Assembly (NCBI GenBank): GCA_905193155.1 | Contig: CAJJNQ010000016.1 | Coordinates: 1-53,635, forward strand | Reading direction: 5' to 3' | Source: an uncultured Christensenella sp. | Lineage (GTDB): Bacteria; Bacillota; Clostridia; Christensenellales; UBA1750 | Length of the DNA stretch: 53,635 nucleotides | Shown here: piece by piece, positions 42,098-50,441 of the stretch | Position numbering within the stretch: position 1 is the first letter of the stretch | How the letters are laid out: each line of letters opens with the position of its first letter | Made by a program: the position numbers and the translations under genes | Notes under the pieces: generated by a model | Seen by the model: only the letters and a program-made list of their open reading frames with translations | What the model was told of the DNA's origin: nothing | Databases searched by the model: none

Positions 42098-43131
42098 AGC
42101 TCTACACCTTCGTCGCCGGAGATGACTTCGCCGATCTTCCAGACCAGCTCGCCCTCTTTTTCCAGCAGCGTCAGCGCCTTGCTCGCCTCTTCCGGCGGAA
42201 CCACGATGCACATCCCGATCCCCATGTTGAAGGTGTTGTACATATCGCGCTCGGAGATATCGCCCGTCTCCTGGATCAGGCGGAAGATCTTGGGCACCGA
42301 ATAGGAGGATTTCTGGATGCTGGCCGAAACGCCCTTGGGCAGGCAGCGCGGAATGTTCTCAAAGAAACCGCCGCCGGTGATGTGGGAAATGGAGCGCACA
42401 TGGACTTCCTCAAGCAGCTTGAGCACGGGCTTTACATAGATGCGCGTGGGGGTCAGCAGCGTGTCCAGCAGGCTCGCGCCCAGCTTTTCGTCGTATTCCT
42501 TCAGATCCTTTTCCCCGATGCCGAACACGCGGCGCACGAGGGAGAAGCCGTTGGAATGCACGCCGGAGGAGGCAAGGCCCAGGATCACATCGCCGGGCTT
42601 CACGTTTTCGCGGTTGAGAATCTTGTTTTTATCGACAAGCCCCACGCAGAAGCCCGCCAGGTCGTATTCGTCCTCCGGGTAAAAGCCGGGCATTTCGGCG
42701 GTCTCGCCGCCCACCAGCGCTGCGCCGGACTGCACGCAGCCCTCCGCCACGCCTTTGACGATGGCAGCAATGCGCTCGGGCACGTTTTTGCCGCAGGCGA
42801 TGTAATCGAGGAAGAGCTGCGGCTTTGCGCCGACGCAGAGCACGTCGTTGGCGCACATGGCCACGCAGTCGATGCCGATGGTGTCGTGGCGGTCCGCCTC
42901 AAACGCCAATTTGAGTTTGGTGCCCACGCCGTCCGTGCCGCTGACCAGCACGGGGCGCTCAATGCCGGTCAGATCCAGCTCGTACAGGCCGCCGAATCCG
43001 CCGATGCCGTCGATGACGCGCTCGCTCATCGTGCGGCGGATGTGCTCCTTCATCAGTTCGACCGCGCGGTAGCCTGCGGTGATGTCAACGCCCGCCGCTT
43101 TATAGCTTTCGGAAAAACTTTTCTCGTTCAT
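42091..43131 (-). CDS. purM: Phosphoribosylformylglycinamidine cyclo-ligase (AIR synthetase)
   Basis: The 346-residue protein closes FGAM to AIR with ATP. Signatures are YRAVELMKEHI, LVSGTDGVGTKLKLA, IGIDCVAMCANDVLCVGA, LVGGETAEMPGFY and ITGGGFFENIPR. The ATG at 43131 has AAAGGAG 8 bases upstream; the GTG three codons earlier touches that site and is rejected. It overlaps purN at its end. Confidence 0.97.
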   Translation of the reverse strand: MNEKSFSESYKAAGVDITAGYRAVELMKEHIRRTMSERVIDGIGGFGGLYELDLTGIERPVLVSGTDGVGTKLKLAFEADRHDTIGIDCVAMCANDVLCVGAKPQLFLDYIACGKNVPERIAAIVKGVAEGCVQSGAALVGGETAEMPGFYPEDEYDLAGFCVGLVDKNKILNRENVKPGDVILGLASSGVHSNGFSLVRRVFGIGEKDLKEYDEKLGASLLDTLLTPTRIYVKPVLKLLEEVHVRSISHITGGGFFENIPRCLPKGVSASIQKSSYSVPKIFRLIQETGDISERDMYNTFNMGIGMCIVVPPEEASKALTLLEKEGELVWKIGEVISGDEGVELW

Positions 43132-43161
43132 GTTTTTCACTCCTTTGGAAAAGAAGGCAAC

Positions 43162-44595
43162 CTATTCTTCGTATTTGTCGAGATATTTGTCGCGCGCCTG
43201 CGGCTTGGGAGGTTCGACGGGATATTCGCCCGTGAAGCACCCGACGCAGAACTCGCATCCGCAGCCCACGGCGATCTTGCGCGTGTCATCCACGTCGAGG
43301 AAGCCGAGGGAATCGACGTTGAACTCCTTTGCCATGGCCTGTACGTCGTGGTTCAGGCGGCAGGCGACCAGTTTGTCCTCGCTGGGCACATCGGTGCCGA
43401 AATAGCAGGGATGGACGAACATCGGGGAGGAGATGCGCAGGTGAACTTCCTTCGCGCCCGCCTGCCGCAGGATGCGCACCGTGCGCGCACAGGTCGTGCC
43501 GCGGACGATGGAATCGTCCACCAGGATCACGCGCTTGCCCTCCACGACCGACTTGATGGCGGAGAGCTTGATGCGCACCGCGTCCTCGCGCATCTGCTGG
43601 GTCGGTTCAATGAACGTTCGGCCGACATAGCGGTTCTTGATAAAGCCCATCTGATAGGGAATGCCGGACTGACGGGCATAGCCCATCGCCGCGTCCAGCC
43701 CCGAATCCGGCGCGCCGACCACCACATCCGCCGAGACAGGATGCTCCAGCGCAAGGAACGCGCCCGCGCGCTGCCGCGCCTCGTGCACGCCTGCGCCGTC
43801 GATCACCGAGTCCGGACGGGCAAAATACACAAATTCAAATACGCAAAGGCCGGTCTTCTGCCCGCACAGCGCGGGGATAAAGGAAAGGCCGTTTTCGCCT
43901 GCCACGGCGATTTCGCCGGGGGCGACGTCGCGTACCAGCTCCGCGCCGACCGCGTTCAATGCGCAGGATTCCGATGCGAAGAGGATCTGCCCCTCGCGCT
44001 TTCCCACGCACAGCGGGCGGAAGCCCTGCGGATCGCGTGCCGCCAGCAGCTTTTTTGCGCTCATCATCACGATGGAATAAGCGCCCTTCAGGTGCTTCAT
44101 GGTGGCGGCCAGCGCCTCCTCGGTGGAGGCGGCTTTGAGCCGTTCGCGGGTAAAGATGTAGGCGATGACCTCGCAGTCGTTGTTGCTCTGGAAGATTGCG
44201 CCGCTCATCTCCAGCTCGCGGCGCAGCTCACCCGCATTGGTCAGCTGGCCATTGAAACAGAGCGCGATGTTGCCGCGCACATGGCGCACCACCATCGGCT
44301 GCGCCGAAGCGCGGTCCGCGTTTTCGCTGGTGCCGTAGCGCACATGGCCGATGGCCAGATGCCTGTCGCCCAGCGATTCCAGCGTCTCGGGGGAGAAAAC
44401 CTCCGGCACCAGGCCGTTGTCCTTGTGGCTCTTGATCAGGCCGTGGTCGCCCACCGCGATGCCGCAGCTCATCTGGCCGCGGTGCTGTAGAGCGTACAGC
44501 GCAAGATAGGCGGTTCCGGCCACGTTCTGGTCGTCCCGCTCGGAATAGATGCCGAATACGCCGCACTCCTCGTGCAGCTTGCCAAATTGCTCCAT
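43162..44595 (-). CDS. purF: Amidophosphoribosyltransferase
   Basis: The 477-residue protein catalyses the first committed step, making phosphoribosylamine from PRPP and glutamine. A 10-residue propeptide (MEQFGKLHEE) precedes the catalytic C11, as in Bacillus PurF. The PRPP loop is VILVDDSIVRGTT, and the C-terminal GCGCEFCVGCFTGEYPVE carries the CxxC cysteines of the 4Fe-4S cluster type, which makes the enzyme oxygen-sensitive. AAAGGAA precedes the ATG. It sits between purC and purM with gaps of about 30 bp. Confidence 0.97.
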   Translation of the reverse strand: MEQFGKLHEECGVFGIYSERDDQNVAGTAYLALYALQHRGQMSCGIAVGDHGLIKSHKDNGLVPEVFSPETLESLGDRHLAIGHVRYGTSENADRASAQPMVVRHVRGNIALCFNGQLTNAGELRRELEMSGAIFQSNNDCEVIAYIFTRERLKAASTEEALAATMKHLKGAYSIVMMSAKKLLAARDPQGFRPLCVGKREGQILFASESCALNAVGAELVRDVAPGEIAVAGENGLSFIPALCGQKTGLCVFEFVYFARPDSVIDGAGVHEARQRAGAFLALEHPVSADVVVGAPDSGLDAAMGYARQSGIPYQMGFIKNRYVGRTFIEPTQQMREDAVRIKLSAIKSVVEGKRVILVDDSIVRGTTCARTVRILRQAGAKEVHLRISSPMFVHPCYFGTDVPSEDKLVACRLNHDVQAMAKEFNVDSLGFLDVDDTRKIAVGCGCEFCVGCFTGEYPVEPPKPQARDKYLDKYEE

Positions 44596-44627
44596 GTCAG
44601 TTCCTTTCGGATGGCGGGGAATAGGGA

Positions 44628-45344
44628 TTAAAGGCCGAGCAGGCGGTGCAGGATCTCCTTGTAGGCGCCCTCTACATTGCCCAGGTCGCGGCGGAAGCGG
44701 TCCTTATCCAGCTTTTCGCCCGTCACACTGTCCCAGAAGCGGCAGGTATCGGGAGAAATTTCGTCTGCCAGAATGATCGTACCGTCGCTCGTGCGGCCAA
44801 ATTCAATCTTGAAGTCGATCAGTTCGATATTGGCTTCCTTCAAAAAATCGGCAAGGATCTGATTGATCTTGAGCGCATAATCGGAAATGGTCGCAAGCTC
44901 TTCCTTCGTGGCAAGCCCCATGGCGTAGATGTGATAGTCGTTGACCATGGGATCGCCCAGCGCATCGTCCTTGTAGCAGAACTCCAGCACCGTGCTCTTG
45001 AGCTTGGTTCCCTCCGGCAGCCCCAGGCGCTTGGAAAGGGAGCCCGCGGCGATGTTGCGGACGATGACCTCCAGCGGTACGATGGAAACGCGCTTGACAA
45101 TGGTTTCACGGTCGGAGATCTCCTCGACCAGGTGGGTGGGAATGCCGTGCTGCTCCAGCATCTTCATCAGGTAGTTGCTGACCTTGTTGTTGATGATGCC
45201 CTTGGATTCGATGGTGCCCTTCTTCAGGCCGTTGAACGCGGTCGCATCGTCCTTGTAGTCGACGATCAGCAGTTCGGGGTCGTTGGTTTCAAAGACCTTC
45301 TTGGCCTTGCCTTCGTAGAGCTGGTTCAGTTTTTCGATCTTCAT
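44628..45344 (-). CDS. purC: SAICAR synthetase
   Basis: The 238-residue protein condenses CAIR and aspartate to SAICAR with ATP. Signatures are LYEGKAKKVFETND, VIVRNIAAGSLSKRLG, LIDFKIEFGRTSDGTIILADEISPD and RFWDSVTGEKLDKD. The ATG overlaps the purE stop in an ATGA, with AGAGG upstream. The C-terminal GAYKEILHRLLGL is complete. Confidence 0.97.
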   Translation of the reverse strand: MKIEKLNQLYEGKAKKVFETNDPELLIVDYKDDATAFNGLKKGTIESKGIINNKVSNYLMKMLEQHGIPTHLVEEISDRETIVKRVSIVPLEVIVRNIAAGSLSKRLGLPEGTKLKSTVLEFCYKDDALGDPMVNDYHIYAMGLATKEELATISDYALKINQILADFLKEANIELIDFKIEFGRTSDGTIILADEISPDTCRFWDSVTGEKLDKDRFRRDLGNVEGAYKEILHRLLGL

Positions 45345-45841
45345 AGTGCTTCAACCTCTTTCTGCAAATTCTCGTTCTTTGCCATGACCTCATCGGTCAT
45401 CTTCTGCTTGAAATGATCGAGCTGCTGCGCAAGACCCGCATCGGAAAGCGCCAGCATCTGTACCGCCAGATACGCCGCGTTGTCCGCGCCGTCGATGGCG
45501 ACGGTGGCGACCGGGATGCCCTTGGGCATCTGCACGGTGGCCAGCAGCGCGTCCAGTCCGTCCAGCGTGGAGGACTTGATCGGAATGCCGATCACCGGCA
45601 GCGTCGTGTGCGCAGCCAGCACACCGGCCAAATGCGCCGCCTTTCCCGCCGCCGCGATGATCACGCCAAAGCCGTTCTGCCGCGCCGTGCGAGAAAAAAG
45701 GGCGGCCTCATCGGGAGTGCGATGTGCAGAAAGCACGCGCACTTCAACGGGCACGCCGAAGGATTTCAGAGTTTTGATGCAGTTTTTGACCACGGGGAAG
45801 TCCGAATCGCTGCCCATGATGACGGCGACTTTCTTGATCAT
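45341..45841 (-). CDS. purE: N5-carboxyaminoimidazole ribonucleotide mutase / AIR carboxylase
   Basis: The 166-residue protein opens the operon. The phosphate-binding IMGSDSDFPVVKN, the catalytic histidine in VLSAHRTPDE, AAGKAAHLAGVLAAHT and GIPIKSSTLDGLDALLATVQMP are clear. No purK is in the window. PurE may therefore be the class II type that uses CO2 directly, or purK may lie elsewhere; sequence alone does not let me decide. The ATG at 45841 has AGGAGG 7 bases upstream; ATG 45862 has none. A promoter lies 57 bp upstream. Confidence 0.95.
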   Translation of the reverse strand: MIKKVAVIMGSDSDFPVVKNCIKTLKSFGVPVEVRVLSAHRTPDEAALFSRTARQNGFGVIIAAAGKAAHLAGVLAAHTTLPVIGIPIKSSTLDGLDALLATVQMPKGIPVATVAIDGADNAAYLAVQMLALSDAGLAQQLDHFKQKMTDEVMAKNENLQKEVEAL

Positions 45842-45897
45842 AAGGACACCTCCTGAAAGCATGGGGAGCGCGGCGGACGCCTGCTCCGTGTACTTTT

Positions 45898-45926
45898 ATT
45901 GTAATCGAATACAGGCGGTACTGCAA
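45898..45926 (-). promoter_or_regulatory. Promoter of the purECFMNO-(AICARFT)-DL operon
   Basis: TTGCAG (45921-45926), 17-bp spacer, TACAAT (45898-45903) on the minus strand. The leader is only about 50 bases, too short for a purine riboswitch, so control is likely at transcription initiation. Confidence 0.7.
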
Positions 45927-45963
45927 GTTAAAAATCCGTACACAATTATATGATGAGAATAAA

Positions 45964-46008
45964 ACGTTCGGGAAAACGAGAGTGCCGAGAGCACTTTTAA
46001 CCGAAAGT
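45964..46008. promoter_or_regulatory. Imperfect inverted repeat between the purE and purB promoters
   Basis: ACGTTCGGGAAAAC on the left and, reading the other strand, ACTTTCGGTTAAAAG on the right form an imperfect inverted repeat with TTCG (45967-45970) and CGAA (46002-46005) cores about 35 bp apart. The cores resemble PurBox CCGAAC elements of Bacillus PurR, but the orientation and match are uncertain. It lies upstream of both divergent pur promoters. Confidence 0.35.
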
Positions 46009-46012
46009 CCCT

Positions 46013-46041
46013 TTGACAAGGCGCTTATTTGGGGGTATAAT
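46013..46041 (+). promoter_or_regulatory. Promoter of purB
   Basis: Perfect consensus TTGACA (46013-46018), 17-bp spacer, TATAAT (46036-46041). It diverges from the purE promoter. Confidence 0.85.
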
Positions 46042-46116
46042 AAAAGAAGTGAATTGTAAAAACACGAACGACCGAATACAAACAGCCGGAGCATTTCCGG
46101 CAGGAGGAGACCGGAT

Positions 46117-47553
46117 ATGGCCAACCCGAATTCGTCTTATCAGAGCCCGTTGCAGGGAAGATACGCCTCCCCGGCGATGCTGAAACTCTTTTCCAACGAC
46201 ACGCGCTACGGCACCTGGCGCAGGCTTTGGGTCGCGCTGGCCGAGACCGAGATGGAGCTGGGTCTGCCCATCACCCGCGAACAGGTCGAGCAGCTCCGCG
46301 CGCACGTGGACGATATTGATTACGACGTCGTCGCCGCCAAGGAAAAGGAGATCCGCCATGACGTCATGGCGCACGTCTATGCCTACGGCGTGGCCTGCCC
46401 GGACGCCAAGGGCATCATCCACCTGGGCGCAACCTCCTGCTATGTCACCGATAACGCCGATGTGCTGATCTTAAAGCAGGGCTTGGAAATCATCCGCAAA
46501 AAGATGGTCAAGGTGCTGGAAAACCTTGCCGCCTTTGCAAAGAAATACCGCGATCTGCCCACGCTGGGCTATACTCACCTTCAGCCCGCGCAGCCCGTGA
46601 CCGTCGGCAAGCGCGCCACGCTCTGGATGCAGGATCTGCTGATGGATTATGACGACCTCTGCTATTTCCAGTCCCGTCTGCGCATGCTGGGGTCGCGCGG
46701 CACGACCGGTACGCAGGCTTCTTTCATGGAGCTGTTCGACGGCGATCAGGAAAAGGTCAAGGCGCTGGACGAGCGCATCGCCCGCAAGATGGGCATTGAC
46801 GGTGTGTTCCCCGTCAGCGGCCAGACCTATCCCCGCAAGCTCGACTCCAGGGTGCTGGGCGTGTTGGGCGGCATTGCGCAGTCGGCTTACCGCTTCGGCA
46901 ACGATCTGCGCCTGCTGCAGCACATGCGCGAGATGGAGGAGCCCTTTGAGAAGAACCAGGTCGGCTCGTCCGCAATGGCCTATAAGCGCAACCCGATGCG
47001 TTCCGAGCGCATCTGCTCGCTGAGCCGCTATATCACGTCCCTGATGGACAACACCGCCATGACCGCCTCGACCCAGTGGTTCGAGCGCACGCTGGACGAT
47101 TCCGCCAACCGCCGCCTGTCCATCTCCGAGGCGTTCCTGGCTGCGGACGCGGTGCTTTCGCTCTATATCAATGTCACCGACGGCATGGTGGTCTATCCCA
47201 AGATCATCGAGCGCCGCCTGCGCGAATACCTGCCGTTCCTCGCCACCGAGAACATCCTGATGGAGGCCGTCAAGCGCGGCGGCGACCGTCAGGCGCTGCA
47301 CGAAAAGATCCGTCAGCACTCGATGGAATCCTCCCGCCGCATGAAGGAAGAGGGCGCGGACTGCGACCTGCTGGAACGCCTGGCGGGCGACCCGGCCTTC
47401 GGCATGACGATGGAGCATTTGCAGACCGTGCTCGATCCCAAGCTCTACATCGGCCGCTGCCCGGAGCAGGTGGACGAATTTCTGCGCGACTACATCCAGC
47501 CCATCTTCGACCGCGAGGGCGACGTGCAGGTGGATGCGCAGGTCAATGTGTAA
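46117..47553 (+). CDS. purB: Adenylosuccinate lyase
   Basis: The 478-residue protein cleaves SAICAR and adenylosuccinate, serving the purine pathway twice. The general-acid histidine lies in LGYTHLQPAQPVTVGKRA, the fumarase/ASL signature is SSAMAYKRNPMRSERI (matching GSSAMPYKRNP), and the second catalytic block is in TRYGTWRRLWVALAE and HLGATSCYVTDNADV. CAGGAGG lies 9 bases before the ATG. It has its own promoter and terminator, separate from the operon. Confidence 0.96.
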   Translation: MANPNSSYQSPLQGRYASPAMLKLFSNDTRYGTWRRLWVALAETEMELGLPITREQVEQLRAHVDDIDYDVVAAKEKEIRHDVMAHVYAYGVACPDAKGIIHLGATSCYVTDNADVLILKQGLEIIRKKMVKVLENLAAFAKKYRDLPTLGYTHLQPAQPVTVGKRATLWMQDLLMDYDDLCYFQSRLRMLGSRGTTGTQASFMELFDGDQEKVKALDERIARKMGIDGVFPVSGQTYPRKLDSRVLGVLGGIAQSAYRFGNDLRLLQHMREMEEPFEKNQVGSSAMAYKRNPMRSERICSLSRYITSLMDNTAMTASTQWFERTLDDSANRRLSISEAFLAADAVLSLYINVTDGMVVYPKIIERRLREYLPFLATENILMEAVKRGGDRQALHEKIRQHSMESSRRMKEEGADCDLLERLAGDPAFGMTMEHLQTVLDPKLYIGRCPEQVDEFLRDYIQPIFDREGDVQVDAQVNV

Positions 47554-47581
47554 AGTATAGAAAGCTCTCCCCGGCACAGAG

Positions 47582-47619
47582 GGGCAGCCGCTGCAAAAGC
47601 AGCGGCTGCCCTTTCTTTT
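47582..47619 (+). terminator. Terminator after purB
   Basis: A perfect 13-bp stem (GGGCAGCCGCTGC, loop AAAA) is followed by TTTCTTTT. Confidence 0.88.
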
Positions 47620-47712
47620 ATTGGAAAAAACAGAAAGCCTTTCCGAGAAAGAAAAAGGCGCGAAAGAAAAACGAAATCAACGCATCTGTCTGCCACGGAT
47701 CTCCCCAAGGGG

Positions 47713-47785
47713 GGTAGGAGAGGGGGGTGCAGGGGGGAGCGAAGCTCCCCCCGCAGAGAACGTGCCCCGAAGGGGCGAACCAACG
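47713..47785 (+). repeat. GC-rich intergenic repeat, family B, copy 3
   Basis: GGTGCAGGGGGGAGC-GAA-GCTCCCCCC followed by GCAGAGAACGTGCCCCGAA. This matches the minus strand of 5878-5945 and part of 32790-32830. It fills most of the purB-glnQ gap, in which I see no gene. Confidence 0.6.
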
Positions 47786-47805
47786 GTCAAACGAAAATAC
47801 GGAAA

Positions 47806-47835
47806 CAAAAAAGGACAGCGCAAAACGCTGTCCTT
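47806..47835 (-). terminator. Terminator of the amino-acid ABC operon
   Basis: The stem AAGGACAGCG / CGCTGTCCTT with loop TTTTG is followed by TTTTG on the minus strand, 15 bases past the stop. Confidence 0.85.
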
Positions 47836-47849
47836 GATTGTATCTGCGA

Positions 47850-48596
47850 TCAGTGGAGCACCTTGCCCAGGAACTCGCGCAGACGGTCGCTCTTGGGATG
47901 CTCGAAGATCTCTTCGGGGGTGCCGTCCTCGGCGATGACGCCGTTTTCCATAAAGAGCACGCGGTTGGCAACCTGGCGCGCAAAGCCCATCTCGTGGGAA
48001 ACCACGACCATGGTCATGCCGTCCGCGGCCAGCTGCTGCATGACGTCGAGCACCTCGCCGACCATCTCGGGGTCGAGCGCGGAGGTCGGCTCGTCAAAGA
48101 GCATCACGTCCGGATGCATGGCCAGGGCGCGCACGATGGCGATGCGCTGGCGCTGCCCGCCGGAGAGCTGCGCAGGATAAGCCTTGGCCTTGTCCTGCAA
48201 GCCCACGCGCGCCAGCAGCTTCATCGCTTCCTCTTCGGAAGCGGCTTTGTCCGCCTTTTTGACGATGGTGGGGGCGAGGGTGATGTTGTTCAGCACGTTT
48301 AAGTTGTTGAACAGGTTGAACTGCTGGAACACCATGCCCATGCGCTCGCGCAGATGGTTGAGGTTGCGCCCGGCGTGAACCACGCTTTCGCCCTCAAAGA
48401 GAATGTCGCCGCTCGTCGGGGTTTCCAAACGGTTCAGGCAGCGCAAAAAGGTGGATTTGCCCGCGCCCGACGCGCCGATGACCACGATCACTTCGCCGCG
48501 GCGGATGGTGGTGGTGACGCCCTTGAGCACTTCCAGCTTGCCGAATTTCATCTTGAGATCCTGTACTTCCAGAATCACGTTCTTGTTCTCAGGCAC
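47850..48596 (-). CDS. Polar amino-acid ABC transporter, ATP-binding protein
   Basis: The 248-residue protein is a GlnQ/HisP-type ATPase: Walker A GASGAGKST (41-49), Q-loop FQQFNLFNNL, signature LSGGQRQRIAI, Walker B VMLFDEPTSALDPEMV and H-loop VVSHEMGFA. The start is GTG at 48596 with AAGGAGG 10 bases upstream, overlapping the permease end by 8 bp. It energises import by the two genes upstream. Confidence 0.92.
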   Translation of the reverse strand: MPENKNVILEVQDLKMKFGKLEVLKGVTTTIRRGEVIVVIGASGAGKSTFLRCLNRLETPTSGDILFEGESVVHAGRNLNHLRERMGMVFQQFNLFNNLNVLNNITLAPTIVKKADKAASEEEAMKLLARVGLQDKAKAYPAQLSGGQRQRIAIVRALAMHPDVMLFDEPTSALDPEMVGEVLDVMQQLAADGMTMVVVSHEMGFARQVANRVLFMENGVIAEDGTPEEIFEHPKSDRLREFLGKVLH

Positions 48597-49275
48597 TGCG
48601 CTTCATCCTCCTTTCCATCACGCCCAGCAGACGGGACGTGGTGAAGGTCATCACAAAGTAAACCAGCGCGCAGACGATCAGCGATTCAAAGTAGCGGAAG
48701 GAGCTGGAGTACACCTGAGAGGTGTTGAACATCAGCTCCGTGATGCCGATGGTCATCACGATGGAAGATTCCTTGATGACGGTGACAAATTCGTTGCCCA
48801 GCGCGGGGAGTATGTTTTTGAAGGCCTGGGGCAGTACCACGCGGCGCATGGTCTGCCAGCCCGTCATGCCCAGGGAGCGCGCCGCCTCGGTCTGGCCCTT
48901 ATCGACCGCCTGAATGCCCGCGCGGACGATTTCGCCCACATACGCGCCGGAGTTCAAGCCCATCGCCAGGATACCGGAGGCAAAGCGTGGAAAGTCAAAG
49001 CCAAGGCCTGTGATGTTCGGGATTTTGAAGCCCATCTGGGGCAAAGCGTAAAAGATGAAAAAGATCTGCACCATCAGCGGGGTGCCGCGGATAAATTCGG
49101 TGTAGGCCGCCGAGAGGAAGGACAGGGGCTTGAACTTGCCCAGGCGCAGCAGCGCCAGAAACACGCCGATGATCAGGCCGATCAGCACCGTGAAGAACGA
49201 CAGAATCAGCGTCGTGCCCGCGCCGCGCACAAACATCGGCCAGTACTTGGACAGGAAACTGAAGTTGAGATTCAT
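48589..49275 (-). CDS. Polar amino-acid ABC transporter, permease
   Basis: The 228-residue protein is a HisMQ/GlnP-type permease with about five membrane segments. It starts MNLNFSFLSKYWPMFVRGAGTTL and has the family sequence FIRGTPLMVQIFFIFYALP, GAYVGEIVRAGIQAVDKGQTEAARSLGM (EAA loop for ATPase contact) and ALGNEFVTVIKESSIV. The ATG at 49275 has GAAAGGA 8 bases upstream; in-frame ATGs at 49284 and 49308 are less well placed. Confidence 0.9.
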   Translation of the reverse strand: MNLNFSFLSKYWPMFVRGAGTTLILSFFTVLIGLIIGVFLALLRLGKFKPLSFLSAAYTEFIRGTPLMVQIFFIFYALPQMGFKIPNITGLGFDFPRFASGILAMGLNSGAYVGEIVRAGIQAVDKGQTEAARSLGMTGWQTMRRVVLPQAFKNILPALGNEFVTVIKESSIVMTIGITELMFNTSQVYSSSFRYFESLIVCALVYFVMTFTTSRLLGVMERRMKRSA

Positions 49276-49312
49276 GATGCGCATCCTTTCGTTCGTTTTT
49301 TTCTGCATACCA

Positions 49313-49350
49313 ACGACGCGGATCAGCAGTTAAGTACCGATCCGCGCCGT
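49313..49350 (-). other. Intercistronic stem-loop between binding protein and permease
   Basis: ACGACGCGGATC and GATCCGCGCCGT pair almost perfectly (one G-U) around a loop of about 14 bases. There is no U run downstream on the minus strand. Such hairpins often protect the upstream binding-protein mRNA or cause partial termination, so that more binding protein than permease is made. Confidence 0.5.
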
Positions 49351-49384
49351 ATTTTTTCGGATTATTCAGCCAGAGAGTCGTTTT

Positions 49385-50305
49385 TTATTCGCTCAACTGG
49401 TCGATGGCCTGCGCGCAGGCTTCCTGATAGAGCTTCTCCAGCTCGCCGCTGGCCTTGAGCTCCTCAATCGTCTCGTTGATGAAGGCGATCAGGTCGTCCT
49501 GACCCTTGGCAGCGGGGAAGGCGACGCCGCCCGCAGCATCCGCCACCACGTAGTCGGCGATGACCAGATCTGGATACGCCGCAGCATAGATGTCGCCGGC
49601 GGGCTTCTCCATGCAGATCGCGTCGATGTTGCCGGTCTTGAGCTCCTGAACCAAGGTCGTGACCTTGGGCAGCAGCAGGCTCTGGGCATTGGTCATGTCG
49701 TTGACAACCAGATCATTCTGCGCGGTGCCGACCTGTGCGCCGATGGTCTTGCCGTCGAAGCTCTCGGCGGAGGTGAAGTTGCCTTCCTCACCCTTGCGAA
49801 CCAGGAACACGTTGGAGGTCTCGTAGTAGTTCTCGGAGAAATCAACGGCCTGCTTGCGCTCGTCGGTGGGGGTCATGGAAGCCGCAATGTCGATGGTGCC
49901 GGCCTGGATCGCGGGGATCAGGGAATCGAACGCCATCTCGGAGGTCACCAGCGTCACGCCGAGCTTTTCGGCGATCTTCTGAGCCAGCATCACGTCGAAG
50001 CCGGCGCCGACGCTCTGGCCGTTTTCAATGACGATGAACTCAAAGGGCGGATAGGTGGACTCGGTGCCCAGAATCAGCTGGCCGCGTTCGCGGATGGCAT
50101 CCAGGGTGGGAGTGGCGGAAGCGGTGCCTTCGGCAGCAGCGCTCTCCTCGGGAGCTGCGGTGGCCTCGGCAGCGGCGCTCTCTTCAGGAGCCGCGGTGGC
50201 TTCGGCGGAAGCCGAAGGAGCGGGGGTGGAAGAGCAGCCTGCAAGCACGCTGCCCAGCATCAACATCGCGCAGACGAGCGCGAGCAACTTGGTCGTCTTT
50301 TTCAT
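49385..50305 (-). CDS. Polar amino-acid ABC transporter, substrate-binding lipoprotein
   Basis: The 306-residue lipoprotein has lipobox LAGC, a linker made of two near-identical 12-14 residue units (ATAAPEESAAAE), and an SBP_bac_3 domain starting TLDAIRERGQLILGTESTYPPFEF. Family features are GAGFDVMLAQKIAEKLG, IQAGTIDIAASMTPTDERK and VDFSENYYETSNVFLV. It binds a polar amino acid (cystine, glutamine or similar) outside the membrane. GGAGATG precedes the ATG, and a good promoter is upstream. First gene of the importer operon. Confidence 0.92.
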   Translation of the reverse strand: MKKTTKLLALVCAMLMLGSVLAGCSSTPAPSASAEATAAPEESAAAEATAAPEESAAAEGTASATPTLDAIRERGQLILGTESTYPPFEFIVIENGQSVGAGFDVMLAQKIAEKLGVTLVTSEMAFDSLIPAIQAGTIDIAASMTPTDERKQAVDFSENYYETSNVFLVRKGEEGNFTSAESFDGKTIGAQVGTAQNDLVVNDMTNAQSLLLPKVTTLVQELKTGNIDAICMEKPAGDIYAAAYPDLVIADYVVADAAGGVAFPAAKGQDDLIAFINETIEELKASGELEKLYQEACAQAIDQLSE

Positions 50306-50342
50306 CTTAAAAACATCTCCTTAATCGGAAAATCTGTTTCAC

Positions 50343-50371
50343 ATTATAGCCGCTCCTGCCGGAGTATGCAA
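50343..50371 (-). promoter_or_regulatory. Promoter of the amino-acid ABC importer
   Basis: TTGCAT (50366-50371), 17-bp spacer, TATAAT (50343-50348) on the minus strand. Confidence 0.75.
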
Positions 50372-50441
50372 GCGAAAACGCATAATTTTACATCTTTTTA
50401 GCATAAAAGGGGTGCATATATGCATCCCTTTATACATTTGA

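Noticed and set aside
45842..45897. Guanine or PRPP riboswitch before purE
   Set aside because: The predicted leader is about 50 bases, too short for either aptamer, and no known core sequence is present.
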